In this document: piece by piece, positions 11,660 to 22,287 of the stretch
How positions within the stretch are numbered: the stretch's first letter is position 1
Layout of the letters: each line of letters starts with the position of its first letter
Source: Pycnopodia helianthoides
Lineage: Eukaryota; Echinodermata; Asteroidea; Forcipulatida; Asteriidae
Assembly (NCBI GenBank): GCA_032158295.1
Contig: CM063246.1
Span: 3,195,371-3,259,370, forward strand
DNA: 64,000 nt
Direction: 5' to 3'
The notes under the pieces: generated by a model
Told to the model about the DNA's origin: nothing
Database searches by the model: none
The model's input: only the letters and a program-made list of their open reading frames with translations
Translations under genes and position numbers: made by a program

Positions 11660-12281
11660 ATGGCAGATGAGAATCAAGCGGTGAAAAATGGTGCTGGCGG
11701 TAGCAGTGGTCACATGAACCTGGAGATCGAAAGCAAATTCGCCATTACAACGGACACTGAAGGAAGAGTGGTTCAGGCAGGGGGGACGTGTGTTAAGCAT
11801 GTGCGGTTTCATGACGCCTATTTTGATACGGATTCCTTTCAGTTAACTCTGGCCGACCACTGGCTGAGACGACGTGACGGTAAATGGGAACTCAAAGTAC
11901 CGCTGTCTGATCACAGTAAACAAAATAAACCCGAAACATACACTAAATACTTGGAATTCAACGATGAGCAGAGCATAATTGCCAATCTGTCAGCCATTTT
12001 GCTGACCTATGCAAATGACACGGTCGAGGTCAAGGTTGCTGATGACAAGTGCATGGACACAAATCTGGAAAAGTGGCTTAAAATGCAGAACTTGAATCTC
12101 GAACCATTTGCTGAATACACGACTAAACGTAAGACTTTCTCAATGAATGGAGGCATCTTGGTTGTGTTGGATGAGACTAACTTTGGTTTCAGTGTCGGTG
12201 AAATCGAAGTGATGAGCAGACACTCTGAAGACGATGTCACCGAGGCAGAGGCGAAGATCAACCAGATGGTGGAGAAATTAG
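11660..12281 (+). CDS. THTPA: Thiamine triphosphatase, coding exon 1
   Basis: This exon encodes residues 1-207 and the first base of codon 208 of a CYTH-superfamily enzyme that hydrolyses thiamine triphosphate to thiamine diphosphate in the cytosol, with Mg2+. The signature ExExK is E22-I-E24-S-K26. Then come DAYFDT (53-58 region), LADHWLRRRDGKWELK (R70, R72, K79), TTKRK (R157), D171 and GEIE (E181, E183), matching metal and phosphate ligands known in mammalian ThTPase. The start is the ATG at 11660 (G at -3 and +4). An in-frame stop (TGA) lies at 11636, and the upstream GTG at 11639 is unlikely in an animal. The frame hits TAG at 12284, but the donor LG|GTTAGC at 12281/12282 allows continuation in exon 2. 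The assembled protein is 242 residues; the human enzyme has 230. Confidence 0.93.
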
Positions 12282-12286
12282 GTTAG

Positions 12287-13305
12287 CAATAGCATATTTA
12301 CAGAATATTATTCTTACACCCCAACTTACTCATGAACGATGATCCAACTATAGTTGAGTTTGGGATCAGATCACAGCTATCCTTTTTTGACAGAGACAGA
12401 AAATTAATCAAGTTGGAGTGCGATACTTGACTTACCTTAGCCCTGGCAGGATGCCAGTCTCTGTTGCACTACACTTATGTCCTGGTTATACAGTTTCTCT
12501 ACAATGCGAATAAATGCGAACTAATGTCATTTCATATTTTTCTGTGATTTAAGAAGCTGAAATTTTATTCATTTTATTCTTCATGTCAATAACTATACTT
12601 CTGATGGGTCCACAATTAACAAATGCATCCAAAGGTGACATTATTCCAGACAATAAAAAATCAGATCCAAGCTTCTGTTGTAAACATCTTGTACCGATTG
12701 ACGTGTCAGCTTGTGTGCGTATGCGCAAAATATTGTGGGTGCGTGTGCACGCAAGTTTTCACACACAGAGTCAGTACAGAAAGTTTACAACAGAAACATC
12801 AATTTTCATTTTATAAAAAAAATAATGTCACCCAAGGATAAAATCAACAATTCTGTACGGGCCAGCACTCTTGGAATTCTGGACCTAAGGAAATTGTGAA
12901 CAAAGCTTCAGTGTCCTCCATCAGGTATAAATATGAAATTTGTTTTAATATAAAATGTTTTGCAATGGCAGGGGACCTTTATACCCTGGACTCCATTGCG
13001 TATGCAACGGAGGAGTCCAACCTGTGCTACCTCATAAAGAGCTAGGGCTTAGTCTCATCAGATTGTTATGCAGAAAATACTGCTCAACAGGTATATTTGC
13101 CAAGCAAATAATAGCAGGGAACGGTTCATTAACAGTGTATCAATCAGTATTCATTTTTAGCTTGCTGTCTGTGTTTGCAGTTTATTTTCGTTCAGTGCTT
13201 TTGGGACTTATGTGTGGTTTTGCTTAGCACTCTATGAAATTAGGCTGATGCATTATTCATTAATAAAATTCAGTTATCCCAAATTTTAATAAGCTTACTT
13301 GTAGG
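12287..13305. other. Intron DNA without recognised feature
   Basis: Unique-looking AT-rich sequence directly after exon 1. Short + frames at 12583-13227 overlap each other in different registers and have no recognisable content. Confidence 0.4.
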
Positions 13306-13662
13306 GTGTCATGGCCGAGTGGTTTAGAGCAACGGATTCAAGTTCTGGTGGTCGAGTCATCGGGGTGTGGGTTCGAATCCCGGTCATGACACTTTTGTCC
13401 TTGAGCAAGATGCTTTACTATAATTGCTTCTCTTCACCCATGAGTATAAATGGGTAGAGGTTGATATTGTGTATGAAAAACCCTTTGGAGCACCACGGCA
13501 GCCCAGGGCTGTATACTCCCCAGGGCTGTATACTCCCCAGGGAGCTGAGAAAGATTACAGGAATGCTATTGGCCCAATGACCAGGGCACTAATGTAAAGC
13601 ACATTGATATGTTATTGGGAAATGCGCTATATAAGAACTAGTTATTATCATTATTATTACTT
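13306..13662 (+). repeat. tRNA-derived SINE, family 1 (class II tRNA-like), full copy
   Basis: The head (13308-13391) looks like a Leu/Ser-type tRNA: box A-like TGGCCGAGTGG, a long variable region, box B-like GGTTCGAATCC, and complementary ends GTCATGG / CGGTCATGAC. A body follows (TTGTCCTTGAGCAAGATGC...), then a tail GCGCTATATAAGAACT and (ATT)n. A 17-bp duplication (CAGGGCTGTATACTCCC) lies at about 13503-13541. Box A and B act as an RNA polymerase III promoter in such elements. Confidence 0.85.
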
Positions 13663-14025
13663 GAATGAAAGATAGATGACAATCCTTTTATCGGAGCAAA
13701 ATATATTTTACAGTGTAAAATTAGGACTGTTCCATTTTTAACACAGGACAAAGCCGAGCAAAATGGACCAGTCCAGACGACACAGAGTGGTGCATTCTTC
13801 TTTGTCGAAGGAAATGAAGGCATCCAAAATTTATTCGCAATTTTTTGAGAATTCATGTTTCTCAAATTAACATGAAAATAGATAAAAAAATTCTCCCTCA
13901 CCTCTCCACAACCCCCTTCCTATGTAGAATGACCTTGGCTCAGTCATGAGCATTAACGTTCCCGATAAGTAAAGATATCTTAATCTCTTTTCCCTCAACC
14001 TTGTCAAAAACTGATGACTAACAAG

Positions 14026-14208
14026 GCCAAACCATCAAGGCATCACTAAATGAACATCTACATTTTGAATTACCTGTGGAGTTATCCACATCTAAAAGTG
14101 GAGTTTCAACTGTACAATGCACCGGCGGAGACAGACAACTAACTAGTTCAGAATGTTTTAATTCTTTGAAGGAAGAAATCGAATTAGCTGTTGCAACAAA
14201 AATGACCT
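14026..14208 (+). pseudogene. Open frame interrupted by a MITE
   Basis: After an AACAAG acceptor-like site the frame stays open for about 60 codons (QTIKASLNEHLHFELPVEL, later SSECFNSLKEEIELAVATK), with a protein-like composition, until the MITE at 14209. If the MITE interval 14209-14434 is ignored, the frame continues (TLVWSVSKEEKLRLGRN) to a good donor, AAC|GTGAGA near 14485. It could be a relic exon or a transposon fragment. I do not recognise it, and the acceptor is weak. Confidence 0.3.
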
Positions 14209-14434
14209 GGGCCCAATTTCATAGAGCTGCTAAGCACAACAATTTGCTTAGCATGAAATTTCTTTTGCTACCAAATTTCCATGTGATTTTCAGGATAAGC
14301 AAACAATCCAGCTGAATACCAGTGACAAGCAATATGCAACACATGGAAATTTCATTGGTAACCCTGTTTTTATCAAGGAAGAAATTTCATGCTGAGCAAA
14401 TTGTTGTGCTTAGCAGCTCTATGAAATTGGGCCC
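14209..14434. mobile_element. GGGCCCAATTTCATAG-type MITE
   Basis: It begins GGGCCCAATTTCATAGAGC and ends GCTCTATGAAATTGGGCCC, giving 19-bp perfect terminal inverted repeats, with internal GCTAAGCACAACAATTTGCTTAGC also inverted. At 226 bp it has no coding capacity. It splits the open frame at 14026. Confidence 0.85.
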
Positions 14435-15816
14435 TGGTATGGTCAGTTAGCAAAGAAGAAAAACTCCGCTTGGGTCGAAACGTGAGACCATCTACAATGC
14501 AAAATTAAATGATAAATATTTAGGTATTTATAGATTTGATAAATCATTAGTTTTTGAATTTTTTAAGAGTAAATGGTGTCCCCCCCCCTTTTCAATAAAA
14601 GTCACCATCATCCAACCAACCCATTAGGTTGTCTTCTCTGAGTGGAAACAGTGATAAGTTTTGTGCTTGGTTACACTTACACACCTTCTTTATTTCGATT
14701 GCGGCAATTGAAATAAGCAACTGTGATTTGTTTTCTTCTTTTTACTGATTGAGGGGGGCAGTGGTATTCACAGTGCCATTGACAGAACTTCAGACAGAAG
14801 TAAATTTGTGTGGAAGATCGGTAACTTGGTGTCAATCATTCATTTGTTCATTCACTTTCGTGATGACCTTTCGAGTTGTGCCCATCTGACCCTGTCGATC
14901 CAACCCACTTCGAGAGAGATGGACCACTTGGACCAGTGTCAAACTCAATGGATGTTTTTTAAGGTCTTGATGCCCCTCCTCTACGAGGAGGAGCATCAAG
15001 AGAAGGACACGACTAGCTGGCTCATTGGTGTTCCTTTATAATCATTGAGCTTTTCAGGTTGAAACTTTAAGAAAAATGTTTCAAAAAATAACAATAAATC
15101 AGTCATTAGAAGTCCTTTTTTTTTTTTTTTAACTATATTTGCTTAAGAGTTTTTAGGAAGGGGATCAATGGTAACTTTACAAAAAAATCGAAGATAGGTG
15201 AAAATCTTGGTTTAGATTTTGACATACATTTGTGTGCAGAACAAGACATGTTATTTATCCATGCCCCACTCCACGCCAACTTGCACCATACATTATCACA
15301 TCAGCAAATTATGGCAATCAAGATCAGGAGGAAAACTTTGTTTCCAAGAAGAAAAGACATTCGCATTCAAATTTTCACATAATTTTCCTGGGGATTGGAG
15401 GACATAACCCCTGTGCTACAAAAGGGTAACCTGCTCCAGCCTTTCCAACAACAACAATATTCCGAATCTATTTTTATACCTCAAAGCTCCCCCTTCCCAC
15501 TCCCAGACTCCCTTCAGAATCCACGACCCCCTTCCCTGGGATTTATTTTATTTTACGGAGACATTGGAGTCAACAAATATATTAGTCAGAGCGGCCAAAC
15601 CCTAAATGGACTTTAATTAGGGTGCGTCTGGTAATGTGTCTCGTTTGATAAGGGCGTGAGGACAAGTTCAACGTTCTAACAGGAAGTCATACTTGGGCGC
15701 TTTTAATTCATTCGACTCTCAAGGGTAAGAGTTTTAGAAAAAGTTCCAGACAGTTTCAGTGGAGACCATTGTTTGTGAAATTGTATATATATATTTTTTT
15801 ATCCAGTCACTGTGTA
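14435..15816. other. Intron DNA with a strong hairpin
   Basis: It contains a C-run (14580-14588), a T-run (15116-15130) and the hairpin described separately. The + frame at 14808-15041 passes through the hairpin and is not recognisable as a protein. Confidence 0.4.
14966..15000. repeat. Compact inverted repeat (hairpin)
   Basis: Arms 14966-14981 (CTTGATGCCCCTCCTC) and 14985-15000 (GAGGAGGAGCATCAAG) pair over 16 bp with one mismatch around a 3-nt loop (TAC). The arms are G+C-rich compared with the surroundings. Confidence 0.7.
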
Positions 15817-15945
15817 GGGTAGATAGCTCAGTTGGTGGAGCGCCGGAGCATTAATCCGGAGGTCGCAGGTTCAAGTCCTGCTCTGGTCAATTTTTCTACC
15901 CCAAATTATTTACAAATTTATCCAGTCAGTTTCCTTTGTGGTTTA
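15817..15945 (+). repeat. tRNA-derived SINE, family 2
   Basis: The head (15817-15889) has a box A-like TAGCTCAGTTGGTGGAGCG, a perfect anticodon stem CCGGA/TCCGG and a box B-like GGTTCAAGTCC. The tail TCTACCCCAAATTATTTACA..CAGTCAGTTTCCTTTGTGG recurs in all family members. The anticodon loop lacks the universal U33, so this is a SINE and not a working tRNA gene. Confidence 0.8.
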
Positions 15946-16590
15946 TAACTTGATTTAAAAAAAAACATGGAAGGAAACCAGTAAGATTTGGCACTTGTGA
16001 CAGATGCTGTTAAAAAAAAAGCAGTTACAAACAAGGAGCCCCCCTTTCAAGCAGTTGCTTAAATTTCACCGTTCAAAGGTTTTTGTTCCACATCATTTCT
16101 CCTGACACCTTCCTTTAAAGTTTGTTTTGTTAATGAAAAATAAGACAAATGATCAACTGTGTAAAATTGTATCTGTCCCTAAAATTGTTGATTTGGCCCC
16201 TTCCTAAGTTCAGGAAATCTAATTGAGCAGTTGTCCATGGCGGAGCATTATGAATAAAATGCCACACCCAAAAGTATACCCTCTTGACTAATCTTTATAA
16301 ATGAACAATGGGTCTGATATGTACAATTAAATTGAGAATAAGTCCTGACGTGAGAAGCCCGCAAGGCTCTGTGCGACCTTTTGCCGGGCACGCAAAGTAC
16401 ACCATTCTGTCTCAGCAGAAAATTGGCTTCTTCGATAAAAGTACGACCCAACCGTTAGTGTCTCCAAAGACATATTTTTACATTCCCATGCAGTGTTTAT
16501 TACCTTTTCTACCGTAAATTAATGGCAGAAAAACAATCAAATTTTTACACTTAGTTTTATTGAAACACAATTTTGTACATTACAACCTTT
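15946..16590. other. Intron DNA without recognised feature
   Basis: AT-rich sequence with short A-runs. The short ORFs on both strands are unconvincing. Confidence 0.4.
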
Positions 16591-17130
16591 TCAGGCCTTG
16601 AATTATATGAGGCCAAGGAGGCCATGACCTCTGTTGCCTTGGTCTTGGCCATGGTGCCCCTTCAAGAGTTTCTCATAGATTTTCCAATAGAAGAGTTTTT
16701 GACCCAATGTACACATTGAAAGCCCTCTACTGTCAAGAATGTAACTATCCTGTATCCATCTTGTCATTGGCCCTTTCAAATTGCAACATTCTTCTGACTT
16801 GTTTTTAAAAAGATCATTTACATTATCCATGGAGCCTCCATGCTTTATCATTATCGTGTACATGTTGTGATTGTTACGCATCGCGCCGACTGCAGTACAA
16901 TCGTTCCCATCATGCATCGCTACATCCTGAACAAGAATTTGTACAAGCTCATCAGCCCATCCCAGCAGTCTTGAATGAGACCGGTGGGACCGAGCGAACA
17001 TGAAATTGGGCCCAGGGCTAAGTTTCATAAAGCTTCTTAGTGTGCATTAGTGAGAAAATGTGGCCTAATTTCGTAAAGCTGTTTACCTGTAGGAATTCTT
17101 CCTTGTCAATTTGTGCTTACTTTAGCAGAA
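16591..17130 (-). repeat. Composite dispersed-repeat block
   Basis: 16591-16705 is an inverted, diverged copy of the GGCCTGGAATTTCATC element found at 21079 and 26484. 16999-17130 carries degraded GGGCCC-MITE sequence (CATGAAATTGGGCCC). A 141-codon - strand ORF spans the block, but both of its ends lie in these repeats, so I treat it as accidental. Confidence 0.5.
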
Positions 17131-17214
17131 AAACATGGGTTTAAGGGCATTCATAAACATACTTTATAACCAGACAAGAAGATTTGGCATGGCATGTGCA
17201 TTTTCGTTATGAGC

Positions 17215-17240
17215 TCTCTCTCTCCCCCTCTCTCTCTCTA

Positions 17241-17271
<31 letters not shown>

Positions 17272-17292
17272 GTCTCTGTCTCTGTCTCTGTC
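17215..17292. repeat. (TC)n / (TGTCTC)n microsatellite
   Basis: About 78 bp of TCTCTC with interspersed TCTGTC units. The ORFs here (Arg/Asp/Glu or Ser/Val-rich) are repeat artefacts. Confidence 0.95.
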
Positions 17293-17592
17293 AATAGATG
17301 TGGAACCTTCGTTCACAAAAAGAGTGACCTTGTATATTCCAGGGCGTTTCCGGCAGGCGAGATACTGCACTGGTCATGTGAAACTTAACATTTTGTGTCA
17401 TAATTTCCACATCAATTCAAGAGTTCGTTTTGAGATCTGCCCACTTTTATCATAACAAAAGTTTTTTTTAAATAAGACAATGCAATCTCCATAAAACATC
17501 AGATTTAATGTTTTCTTCCATTGGGCTGTGTACAAATCGTGCCTGCAGGAAGTCTCGGCTCTGTGGCTCTTTCACAGGTCACATGGTCTATA
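17293..17592 (+). repeat. Dispersed repeat Y, + copy
   Basis: This matches the reverse complement of about 21425-21790: both contain the string reading TGTACAAATCGTGCCTGCAGG, a GCAATCTCCATAAAA segment and a TCATAA..TTCCACAT segment. No ORF is present, and the family is unknown. Confidence 0.7.
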
Positions 17593-19430
17593 TCCACTTG
17601 CCTTTCTTTTACCTTGATCAAGGCCAGCAGTTCTTTTAAATAGAAATTCAGCTCAGGACTTCATTATTTTTGTGGCTAGCAGAAACAGTTAGCCAGCCAA
17701 AAATACAATGCAAAGTACTGTATCAATCATCCAAAGATGCAGCTTATGAAGTCCTTTTATCTTGAAGAACTAAAGATCTGTCAAATATGTCAACTCTACA
17801 TCAGATGAATTTGACATTTTATTGACATTAAGATTTCCAATGGTTTCTATTTACATTGAATGACTATTTTGTCATTTTGGGCCCATCTCATTATATTAGT
17901 GACTGCAATATATGCATTGTGTGTTTAGATTCAAAACCGATGTTTGTGCTGTCTTGATTGGGTTGGATTCAATAACAGCAGTCATGCTTTCTATAGCCTG
18001 ATCTCTAAGACTGTTTCAAGGTTTTGGAAATTCAGAATGTGTGAATATTCTATTGGAAATCAAATTGTTGGTGATTGAGTCTAACCTTTATGAAATCAGA
18101 TTAATGTCAGAAACTTTGACATCATGGGAGGGTAATTACGAAGGATAATCCCATTACCAGTCAGAAAAAAATACACAGTTGTGAGAAATTATCAAATTGA
18201 ATTTAAAGGATTCTCGTATGGGTATTGTGTTCTGTACTTCTTGAACTTCTTACACAGTGAAGAGAAATCAATAAGATTTCCACTTAAAAGGAAATCTTCC
18301 CTAGGATAATGATTCTTATAAGTGTTGAGGCACTTGTGGATGTCTCTCAGGTCGTTAATAAGGAAAGAACTTTGCCACTCATCGCTTGAACTTCATCAGT
18401 GAGTTGAACTTGAATTTTGTTTGCTTCATGTTCTTTTTTTTCCTTCTACTTTTCTTTTTTTTAAGTACCCACAACAGATGCAGTGGGAGTCATACGCAGC
18501 TAGCCATAGAGCACTTTTGTGAACTGTAGCCCCTTAAGGCAAACATTGCCGTGCCTGTGTTTAATTGGCATTAACACTGACAGTTCCAGAGAAGAAAACT
18601 GCCAATTTCCATATACCCCAGCCCCTATCTCCTACGTGCATTCACGCAGAAAGGCAAATCTTTAACCTGTTCTGCCAATTAGCATCTTCCAGGATAAAAA
18701 CAGAAGAAGAAAGAAAAGGGGGGATTTTCTGGCATAGCTTCTGGGGTTTTTTTGGGCAGATTTCAGCTGTCAGGATGATTAGAGTTTTTTACGCAAATTT
18801 GCCGTGGGACAGGTGATGACAGAGAGCCACCGAAGATGAAGAATAATTGAACGTCTGTTATTAAACTATGACTTTGCGCAAGTTGATTACCAAGAAGGTG
18901 TTGTTGTTACAAAACATCGGCTTTCCGTCTCTTTTGTTTTATTTCATTTCGACCTAGTGAAGGAGCCAGAGAAAAAGTACAGCTCTGGATGAGAGTACAT
19001 CAACTTCGTTGTTCAGGGGGCGGTTCCGGGGGGGAAGTAAAAAGATGGGGGCTTCGTCGCTGAAAACATTTCTGTAGATGCTTGGAGGTTACCGCAAAGC
19101 AAATATAATGTATAGTGAAGTGTTGTGATTGGTGACTGTTTGAATATTTAGGACGGTACTTGTCTGAAGTATTTTGAACGTTTTTTTTTTCTTCTGTTCA
19201 GTTGACATCAATCTTTCTGGATGTTGCCATCTGAAATATTGGAGAGGATGATGACTAACTGTAACAAAATTCAAGCCCTTGCCTGCATTGTATTTGTTAA
19301 GCATAAGATCTCTAGAAGTATACATTCATCAAATTTCATTAGGCTTTTTTTTTTTTTTTTTTACTAATTGTAATTTTCTCTTGAAAACTAAATAATGGGA
19401 TGGAAAGTACTTCTCCAAAGGCAGTCTGTA
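17593..19430. other. Intron DNA without recognised gene
   Basis: Mostly unique-looking AT-rich DNA. Around 18500-18830 the composition is less repetitive and could include conserved regulatory sequence, but nothing specific is recognised. Homopolymer T-runs lie near 19180 and 19346-19362. Confidence 0.35.
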
Positions 19431-19449
19431 CAAACTCCCCTCCAATTGG

Positions 19450-19477
19450 ATTTATTTATTTATTTATTTATTTATTT
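19450..19477. repeat. (TTTA)n microsatellite
   Basis: About seven uninterrupted ATTT units. Confidence 0.9.
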
Positions 19478-21078
19478 GAACCAATTTATTTTGCCAAGCT
19501 GTCTGGTGTTTCTTTAAAGGTCATTGCGGCTGTCACACCTCAACTTCAGTTTACAGCCAAGTTCTTCTTAACAACAAGCACATCTTAAGAGTCATTATCT
19601 GGGGGTAGTTCGTTCGCAGCTTTCTGGCTCTCCAAGAAAGAATGGATGCACATTTTGATAAGAGTAAAGTTAAAAAATATTTGATAAAAGGGGCTTTCAT
19701 ATCTGATATTTAATATGTTTACCAACGGTTACCATTCTCCCTTCAAGTGTAATCACAGAGCGTCTCCTCTATACACCTCATTAGACGCACAATCTCAATA
19801 AAGAGATTTAAAACTGACTTTCATTCAGTGTGGGATTTACGCTGCAACTGCACATTTTCTGTCATATAGTTGAAGAAGAGTGACAAATTACCTTTCTTAA
19901 TCATTTAATTCTTGGTAATATGGTCAGACATGGCTTCAGCGTTTCATCAGGCCGTAAGGGTGTGAGTCACACTCAAGTAATTAATGCTTTGATTCTCAAG
20001 AACTCCTTTGTCTTTTTTTCCCCTTCTTCTTCTTCTTCTTCATCTCCCCCTATCCCTTTTCAATTTTTTTGGTTTGGCTCTCAAAGAACTTCCATCACGG
20101 TGTAATTTTTTACTTCGCCCGGTCAGGAAATTACTTTAGACACTTGCGATCTACACTTGGTGGGTCTCCGTCACTCTTGTGTGCATGTGAGCATGAACAA
20201 CACAACTTCGGGATGGATAATTAAAATTGCCACATTGCCACTGTGTGTCAGCACTGGGGCAAAAATCCATTTTGGTCCAACGTTTTTTCGCTGGAGGAGG
20301 TGCAATATTGTGTGGGCGATTTATTAATAAAAATGAACGCATTTATATCAAAAGAGTGGAGAAAGATGCCTAGCTGGTGTTTAAAGCAAATCATGCATAT
20401 GGTAAAGTACACGTTGCACCGACGACGTTTTATGCATGGCTGTGTCTTCCCTATTTGTGCCTTGTCTTTTCTCGCCCCTAAAACTACCTAATCAAAACGT
20501 TAACTCAATTACGCAAGTGTAAAGTTGACTTGTGGGAATGGCGTCGCTGAGATTCGAAGCGCGAAACACCCTACGAGGAATGCTACAAATCGGGATTTAA
20601 TGGCATTTTAAAGGAGTGTGTAATGCAATTAAGACTGCTGCTATTTTATCCACCCGCAGATATTGGAGACCGCTCTGTGGGTTTTGCCGATAAATGTTAT
20701 CTTACATGTACTATTCTGACCCTTGCTTATTACAAGCTGGATCATGGGTGCATGTGGCTGGGTGTAAAGTTACACATTTTTAATATATTGACCCCATTCA
20801 AGTCTGATGTGACAGCTGGATATGTATTAAGTCCTACAAAATTAATTATTTTTTTCCTAAATGGATATGCCTTAACCAAATTCTGTTTGACAAAATTGTG
20901 TTAATTATATCCTGCAGGCAATCAAGAATTAATTGATCTTTTTTTTTTCTAAATTTATTTTTTATTTTACTTTTTTTGTTTAACCGCTTTTTTTTGGGGG
21001 GGGGGGGAGAATGAGGATAGGGCAGTGCGCTGTTTGTATTTCTAGTACGAAATATGAGTAGGAAAAATGCAATTGTCA
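19478..21078. other. Intron DNA without recognised gene
   Basis: It includes a (TTC)n patch at 20027-20042 and a T-rich/G-run junction at 20940-21010. The ORFs at 20243-20491 and 20623-20904 have no recognisable content and no splice support. Confidence 0.35.
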
Positions 21079-21238
21079 AGCCTGGAATTTCATCTTTGAG
21101 AGGGCAAGGCCATTTTCATTTTTCAAAGGGCACTTCCATTGGAAAATCTTAAAGTCTATGGGAAACTTTTGAAGGCGCACCAAGGCCAAGAGCAAGACCA
21201 GGGCAACAGAACCTCCATGGCCTCTGTGTAAAAAAGAA
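21079..21238 (+). repeat. GGCCTGGAATTTCATC dispersed element, copy
   Basis: CCTGGAATTTCATCTTTGAG followed by AGGGCA..TTTTCATTT..CAAAGGGCAC and CCATGGCCTCTGTG. It is parallel to the copy at 26484-26655 and inverted relative to 16591-16705. Confidence 0.75.
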
Positions 21239-21424
21239 CAAAATACCAAAAAAAGAAGAAGATATGCCCTACTAAATTTTATAAAAGTTTGCAAAATATT
21301 ACAAAATGAGCTTTGTATGAAAGGACAGTTATGTTTTGTGTACATCCTACTTTCCTCGCGAAATTTTCTCAAACATTGCAAACTCTTGATGTAAGTCCCA
21401 ACGTGATCTTACATGAAACCTAGT

Positions 21425-21790
21425 AGAGACGATGTGACCTGTGACATCACATGTTTACAAAAGAGCCACAGAGCCTAGACTTCCTGCAGGCACGATTTGT
21501 ACACAGCTCAATGGAAGAAAGCATAAAATCTTATATTTTATGGAGATTGCACTGTCTAATTCTTATCAACTGTTGATATGATGAAAGGGGGCACATCTAA
21601 AAACTTGTCCAGCTTTTACTTTCATAACTCTTGGTTTTATGTGGAAGTTATGACACAAAATGTCAACTTTCCCATAGGACCAGTGTAGTATCTTGCCTGC
21701 CAGAATACTCAAAGAATGTACAAGGTCACACTTATTGTAAACAATGTTCACATGGTCTTTACTCTTTCCTGTGAAACAATTCATTGTTTA
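21425..21790 (-). repeat. Dispersed repeat Y, - copy
   Basis: Inverted relative to 17293-17592. The shared segments are CCTGCAGGCACGATTTGTAC, TTTATGGAGATTGCA and ATGTGGAAGTTATGACACAA. The two copies are about 4 kb apart within one intron. Confidence 0.7.
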
Positions 21791-22204
21791 TTGACCACTC
21801 TTCCATGTGAAAGCGGTTTTGTGGTGCATGCATGAATACAAGAACAGGCGTACAGCTTTTGAAAATGGCATGGTCTAGTCCAAATTGTTAGCGTGATGCA
21901 CGTTTTTAAAATGGTCGCACAAATGTTTGCCACAGTGGAACGTAATAATTTCACTGGTACTAGTGATGATTAAGTATGAACATTCAATAGTTCAGTGGTA
22001 ACCAGCGATATCTGTACTCTCGTCTCATAGAATTGGTGGTCAAATTATTACATCATGTCGTGTGAAAGCTTGCAAAGCGGTCAAGTGTGAGATAATAAAA
22101 TAAACAATCTACGCTCGTAAAAACTGTCGCATGGAATCTGGGGTTTTTTAGGTTGTGTGAAAAGGACTTAAGAAATATAGCGTTTAATATTTCTTCCTTT
22201 TTTA

Positions 22205-22287
22205 CATATGGCAAAGCGCTTTGAGGCTTGCAAAAGGTGCTCTATAAATCCATTATGATTTATTATTATTATTGTTATTATTATATC
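22205..22287 (+). repeat. SINE 3' tail with (ATT)n
   Basis: AAAGCGCTTTGAGGCTTGC, then GCTCTATAAATCCATTATGA and (TTA)n: the 3' end of a truncated SINE of the same sort as family 1. Confidence 0.6.

Noticed and set aside
13308..13391. Functional tRNA-Leu or tRNA-Ser gene
   Set aside because: It is followed by a conserved SINE body and (ATT)n tail, and the arms are imperfect.
15817..15889. Functional tRNA gene
   Set aside because: The cloverleaf is only partial, U33 is missing, and the same head plus tail recurs many times as a SINE.
16603..17028. 141-codon - strand ORF as a gene
   Set aside because: Both ends lie within dispersed repeats and no domain is recognisable.
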